64,000 bases of DNA from Marinifilum breve (GTDB lineage Bacteria; Bacteroidota; Bacteroidia; Bacteroidales; Marinifilaceae). Where the stretch lies: the NCBI RefSeq assembly GCF_003202155.1, contig NZ_QFLI01000013.1, positions 81,366-145,365 on the forward strand, read 5' to 3'. How positions within the stretch are numbered: position 1 is the stretch's first letter; every line of letters starts with the position of its first letter. Made by a program: the position numbers and the translations under genes. A model generated the notes under the pieces. The model ran no database searches, had not been told where the DNA came from, and was given only the letters and a program-made list of their open reading frames with translations. Shown here one piece after another: positions 61,024 through 64,000 of this stretch.

Positions 61024-62313
61024 ATGAATGAGGAATTTCTGCAATTTATCTGGGGACATAAGCTTTTTAATATTCAAAATTTATTCTCTACAGGAGGAGA
61101 TAAAATTGAGGTTTTAAATGTTGGAAGGCAAAATAAAGATGCTGGTCCTGACTTTTTTGATGCTCGAGTTAAGATTAATGATGTGATGTGGGCTGGTAAT
61201 GTAGAGATTCATATCAAATCATCACTTTGGTATCAGCACAAACATCAGCAGGATTCAGCCTATGATAATGTGATTTTGCATGTGGTTTATGAAGATGATG
61301 CGGATGTATTTATAGGTGAAACCAGAAAATTACCTTGCTTAATTTTGAAATTCGATTCATGTTTGTTGGATAATTACAACCAACTGATGCATTCCACACA
61401 GTGGATTCCTTGTTATGATGAAATCAGTTCGGTTGAAAAGTTTTTTGTGCGAAATTGGTTGGATAGAATGATACTGGAACGTTTGGAGAGAAAATCTGCT
61501 GATGTGAAGAAAATGTTGAAATTGAATAAGAATTCATGGGAAGAAACATTTTATCAAATTATTGCCAGGTATTTTGGAATGAAAGTTAATGCTGATCCCT
61601 TTCAACAGTTGGCACAGGTCTTACCTTTAAGGATTTTGGCACGCCAAAAGAATTCACTTTTACAGTTGGAAGCTTTATTGTTTGGTCAGGCCGGAATGTT
61701 GAATGAATCTATAGATGATATTTATTATAAAAGCTTGCAGCAAGAATACTTATTTCTTGCAAATAAATATGAGTTGGAACCTTTGCCATTTCATCGGTGG
61801 AAGTGGTTGAGGTTAAGGCCAGGTAATTTTCCAACAATCCGAATTGCTCAGTTGGCAGCTCTTATTCATAAATCTTCCTCTCTGTTTTCAAAAATTTTGG
61901 TTTGCACCTCTGCTAAAGATATTCAGCAATTGTTCGAAATTAAGGTTTCTGATTATTGGAAAACTCATTATCAATTTGGTGTTGAGTCGAAATCCAAAAG
62001 TAAGCAGCTTGGAAAAATGACAATCAATTCAATTATAATAAATTCGGTTGTTCCAATCTTGTTTTGTTATGGTGAAATTAATGGTGACGAGTTGAAGAAA
62101 GAAAAAGCTTTAAAGATTTTGGAAGAGATACCGGAAGAAAAGAATTCTATTATTGAAAGGTGGAAAGAATGTGGAGTGGAGGTAAAATCATCTTGGTATT
62201 CTCAAGCTTTATTGCAGTTGAAAATGAATTATTGCAATGAATACAGGTGTTTGCAATGTGAATTTGGTAATCGAATTATTCGGATGAAAAATTATCAGCC
62301 CCATCCTAAATAA
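61024..62313 (+). CDS. DUF2851 family protein
   Basis: The 429-residue soluble protein matches the Bacteroidota DUF2851 family from its first residues (MNEEFLQFIWGHKLFN, then VLNVGRQNKDAGPDFFDARVKI and WAGNVEIHIKSSLWYQHKH). The N-terminal 110 residues, with conserved D/E and H (DAGPDFFDA, GNVEIHI, ILHVVYE), look like a nuclease-type fold, but I cannot assign one. The C-terminus holds a cysteine pair (YRCLQCEFG). Function is unknown. It is 63 bp upstream of the potassium channel gene on the same strand. Confidence 0.85.
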   Translation: MNEEFLQFIWGHKLFNIQNLFSTGGDKIEVLNVGRQNKDAGPDFFDARVKINDVMWAGNVEIHIKSSLWYQHKHQQDSAYDNVILHVVYEDDADVFIGETRKLPCLILKFDSCLLDNYNQLMHSTQWIPCYDEISSVEKFFVRNWLDRMILERLERKSADVKKMLKLNKNSWEETFYQIIARYFGMKVNADPFQQLAQVLPLRILARQKNSLLQLEALLFGQAGMLNESIDDIYYKSLQQEYLFLANKYELEPLPFHRWKWLRLRPGNFPTIRIAQLAALIHKSSSLFSKILVCTSAKDIQQLFEIKVSDYWKTHYQFGVESKSKSKQLGKMTINSIIINSVVPILFCYGEINGDELKKEKALKILEEIPEEKNSIIERWKECGVEVKSSWYSQALLQLKMNYCNEYRCLQCEFGNRIIRMKNYQPHPK

Positions 62314-62376
62314 GTTTATACAGCTACATTGTATTTAAGGATATTGATTATCTTAGATTATTATTGATTTGCTCCT

Positions 62377-63411
62377 ATGAATAGACAAAAAATTTGGGAA
62401 GAAAATATTCGAACCTTAAGTATTGCTATGTTTTTTCTTGTGCTAACTGTTCTGGTTGGTACAGCTGGTTATATGTATATCAATGAGGCTTACAGTATAG
62501 TTGATGCCTTATATATGACAGTAATTACAATCTCAACTGTTGGTTTTCAGGAAGTTCATCCTTTGTCTGATACTGGAAAAGTATTTACTGTATTTTTAAT
62601 ATTTATAAGTTTTGGGATTTTTGGTTATTTGGCTTCCGCAATAACCAGGTTTATTTTAGATGGCGTATTTCGTAGAAACTTAAAAGATTATAGGATTGTG
62701 AGGAAAATTGAAAAATTAAATGGTCATGTAATTGTTTGTGGTTTTGGCCGAAATGGTAAACAAGCAAGCTTGGAATTGATAGAGCATGGTGAGGATGTTG
62801 TTGTTGTTGATTCAGATGAATCTGCAATTGAGAGAGTCCGAGCTTTTTCTGATCTTCTTTTTATTCAGGGTGATGCTACTATGGAGGAGGTGCTTGATAT
62901 GGCTAATATATCTGAAGCAAAAGCTTTGATTACTGCAATTCCCAATGACGCGGAAAATGTTTATGTGGTTTTAACCGCTCGTGAAATGAATCCTGATTTA
63001 AAAATTATATCTCGTTCTTCCAATAGTCAATCCGATAGTAAGCTGAAAAGAGCAGGAGCTGATAATGTGATAATGCCTGATCGATTGGGAGGTCAGCAAA
63101 TGGCAAAGTTGGTTGCTCAGCCTGATGTGGTTGAGTTTTTGGATAATATTCTATTGCAATCTACCAAAGGTGTAAAGCTGGAAGAGGTAAGTTGTCAGGA
63201 TTTGTCTGGATGTTTTGTTGGGAAGTCAATAAAGGAATTAAATGTACGAAATAGATCAGGTGCTAACATTATTGGTTTAAAAGATGGAGAGGGTGGATAC
63301 ATTTATAATCCGTCCCCTGAATTAATGCTAGAGAAAAACTATCACTTGTTTGTTCTTGGGAATAAAGAACAGGTTAGTAGTTTGAGGGAGCTTTTATTGA
63401 ATGGAATTTAG
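62377..63411 (+). CDS. Potassium channel with TrkA-N/TrkA-C (RCK) domains
   Basis: The 344-residue inner-membrane protein has two membrane helices (about 15-33 and 68-90) around a pore loop. Its selectivity filter reads TISTVGFQEVHPL, with GFQE in place of the common GYGD. A TrkA-N/RCK domain starts at about 112 with HVIVCGFGRNGKQASLEL, the Rossmann G-x-G-x-x-G, and VVVDSDESAIERV follows. A TrkA-C domain covers about 255-344. Such channels are gated by nucleotides or ions bound to the RCK ring. A terminator follows. Confidence 0.93.
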   Translation: MNRQKIWEENIRTLSIAMFFLVLTVLVGTAGYMYINEAYSIVDALYMTVITISTVGFQEVHPLSDTGKVFTVFLIFISFGIFGYLASAITRFILDGVFRRNLKDYRIVRKIEKLNGHVIVCGFGRNGKQASLELIEHGEDVVVVDSDESAIERVRAFSDLLFIQGDATMEEVLDMANISEAKALITAIPNDAENVYVVLTAREMNPDLKIISRSSNSQSDSKLKRAGADNVIMPDRLGGQQMAKLVAQPDVVEFLDNILLQSTKGVKLEEVSCQDLSGCFVGKSIKELNVRNRSGANIIGLKDGEGGYIYNPSPELMLEKNYHLFVLGNKEQVSSLRELLLNGI

Positions 63412-63439
63412 AAACTACCTGTTAGAATAACCTCATTTA

Positions 63440-63469
63440 AAAATCGCAATCTTATTGTGATTTTTTTTG
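63440..63469 (+). terminator. Terminator after the potassium channel gene
   Basis: AAAATCGCAAT pairs with ATTGTGATTTT (one G-U) across CTT, then T residues. Confidence 0.85.
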
Positions 63470-63521
63470 TAATTGTAAATCAGGCTTTTGTGATTTTTCT
63501 TTGTTTTTTCTTTTGAAAATG

Positions 63522-63554
63522 TTTGGAAGTTTGGACTTTCGTCTATTATATTTG
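63522..63554 (+). promoter_or_regulatory. Tandem promoter P1
   Basis: TTTG at 63522-63525, then 21 bp, then TATATTTG at 63547-63554. Confidence 0.65.
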
Positions 63555-63704
63555 CATCCACTTTCAACGGAGAGTGGATTTATAAAATGGTTGTTTAGTA
63601 GTATTTTATAGGCAGCGGTAGGGTGGTCGTAGGAATCTTTTTTTTTAATTGATTATTTACACCTACTAAGCAATCAGATTTTTAAGGTTTTTTTTTCGAG
63701 AGCA

Positions 63705-63737
63705 TTTGGAGTTGTGAAAATAATTTATTTATCTTTG
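63705..63737 (+). promoter_or_regulatory. Tandem promoter P2
   Basis: TTTG at 63705-63708, then 21 bp, then TATCTTTG at 63730-63737, followed by CAGCTGCTT. Confidence 0.75.
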
Positions 63738-63832
63738 CAGCTGCTTTTGATGGGGATAGCGATTCTTTGAAGCACTAGTATCTATGAGGCTTTCGAAAGG
63801 ATTTAAATCTTAAAAAAAAGTTTTAAAAATGA

Positions 63833-63865
63833 TTTGCAAAATTAAATAAAAAGTATTTACCTTTG
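63833..63865 (+). promoter_or_regulatory. Tandem promoter P3
   Basis: TTTG at 63833-63836, then 21 bp, then TACCTTTG at 63858-63865, followed by CAGCCGCTT, nearly the same initial transcribed sequence as P2. Confidence 0.75.
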
Positions 63866-63971
63866 CAGCCGCTTCTCGAGCGAGGGAAGTTAGAAAGAGT
63901 TTTGGGAGTGTGGTTGATGATTTGATGGAAATCACGACTTGAAAAAAACTTCAAAAATATTTCAGATTTTA

Positions 63972-64000
63972 TTTGGAATTTGCTTTGAGTTTTATTTATC
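63972..64000 (+). promoter_or_regulatory. Tandem promoter P4, cut by the window end
   Basis: TTTG at 63972-63975, then 21 bp, then TATC at 63997-64000, where the window stops. If the pattern holds, the next four bases are TTTG. No coding frame was found after 63411. Confidence 0.6.

Overview
The window is AT-rich chromosomal DNA from a Bacteroidota bacterium, most likely of the order Bacteroidales and resembling marine Marinifilaceae-type genomes (the genus is a guess). The evidence is a SusC/SusD pair, promoters of the TTTG / TAnnTTTG type, lipoproteins with S-C lipoboxes followed by acidic residues, type III glutamine synthetase, DUF3109, DUF2851, DUF3857 and DUF4922 proteins, and a PorE-like OmpA protein. 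No insertion sequence, prophage, integrase or CRISPR array was seen.

Layout. 0-6.8 kb: end of a cobalamin operon (CobM fragment, CobK-CbiD fusion), a divergent 5'-nucleotidase-like protein, and on the other strand a copper-type TonB receptor with a small CxGKC membrane protein. 6.8-7.1 kb: a degenerate palindromic repeat array. 7.2-11.3 kb: selD-dsrE, a histidine-phosphatase lipoprotein, an O-methyltransferase and an M16 peptidase. 11.4-13.4 kb: three identical tRNA-Phe genes around an S41 peptidase. 13.6-17.6 kb: gpmI, DUF3109 and an M20 dipeptidase.

17.9-46.9 kb is the centre of interest: an extended peptidoglycan salvage locus. It holds a FadR-type GntR regulator, murQ with a MurNAc/GlcNAc kinase, a NagB-PIG-L fusion, a golvesin-type amidase, a GT2 protein, a DUF1460 amidase, a DUF4922 nucleotidyltransferase-like protein, a double GNAT, a SpoIID/LytB protein without signal peptide, AmpG, an SGNH hydrolase, a NagX-like acyltransferase, a NamZ-type muramidase, a transglutaminase-like lipoprotein, a DigH-like glycosidase, an NlpC/P60 lipoprotein, a Tat-exported dipeptide epimerase and SusC/SusD. 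A shared motif with a TACATGTTA core lies before gntR, murK, nagB, the namZ/transglutaminase divergent promoters and the NlpC/P60 gene. I propose it as the regulator's operator. Together the genes could cut, import, dephosphorylate or deacetylate, and catabolise wall sugars and peptides.

47-64 kb: a PPP-type phosphatase with a CotH-like protein, glnN, a PorE-like OmpA protein, purM, a second repeat array, a small conserved protein, a DUF3857 protein, prfA, pyrF, DUF2851 and a TrkA-domain potassium channel. The last 0.5 kb carries four tandem promoters, each with exactly 21 bp between TTTG and TAnnTTTG. The fourth is cut by the window end. This is the pattern expected upstream of an rRNA operon.
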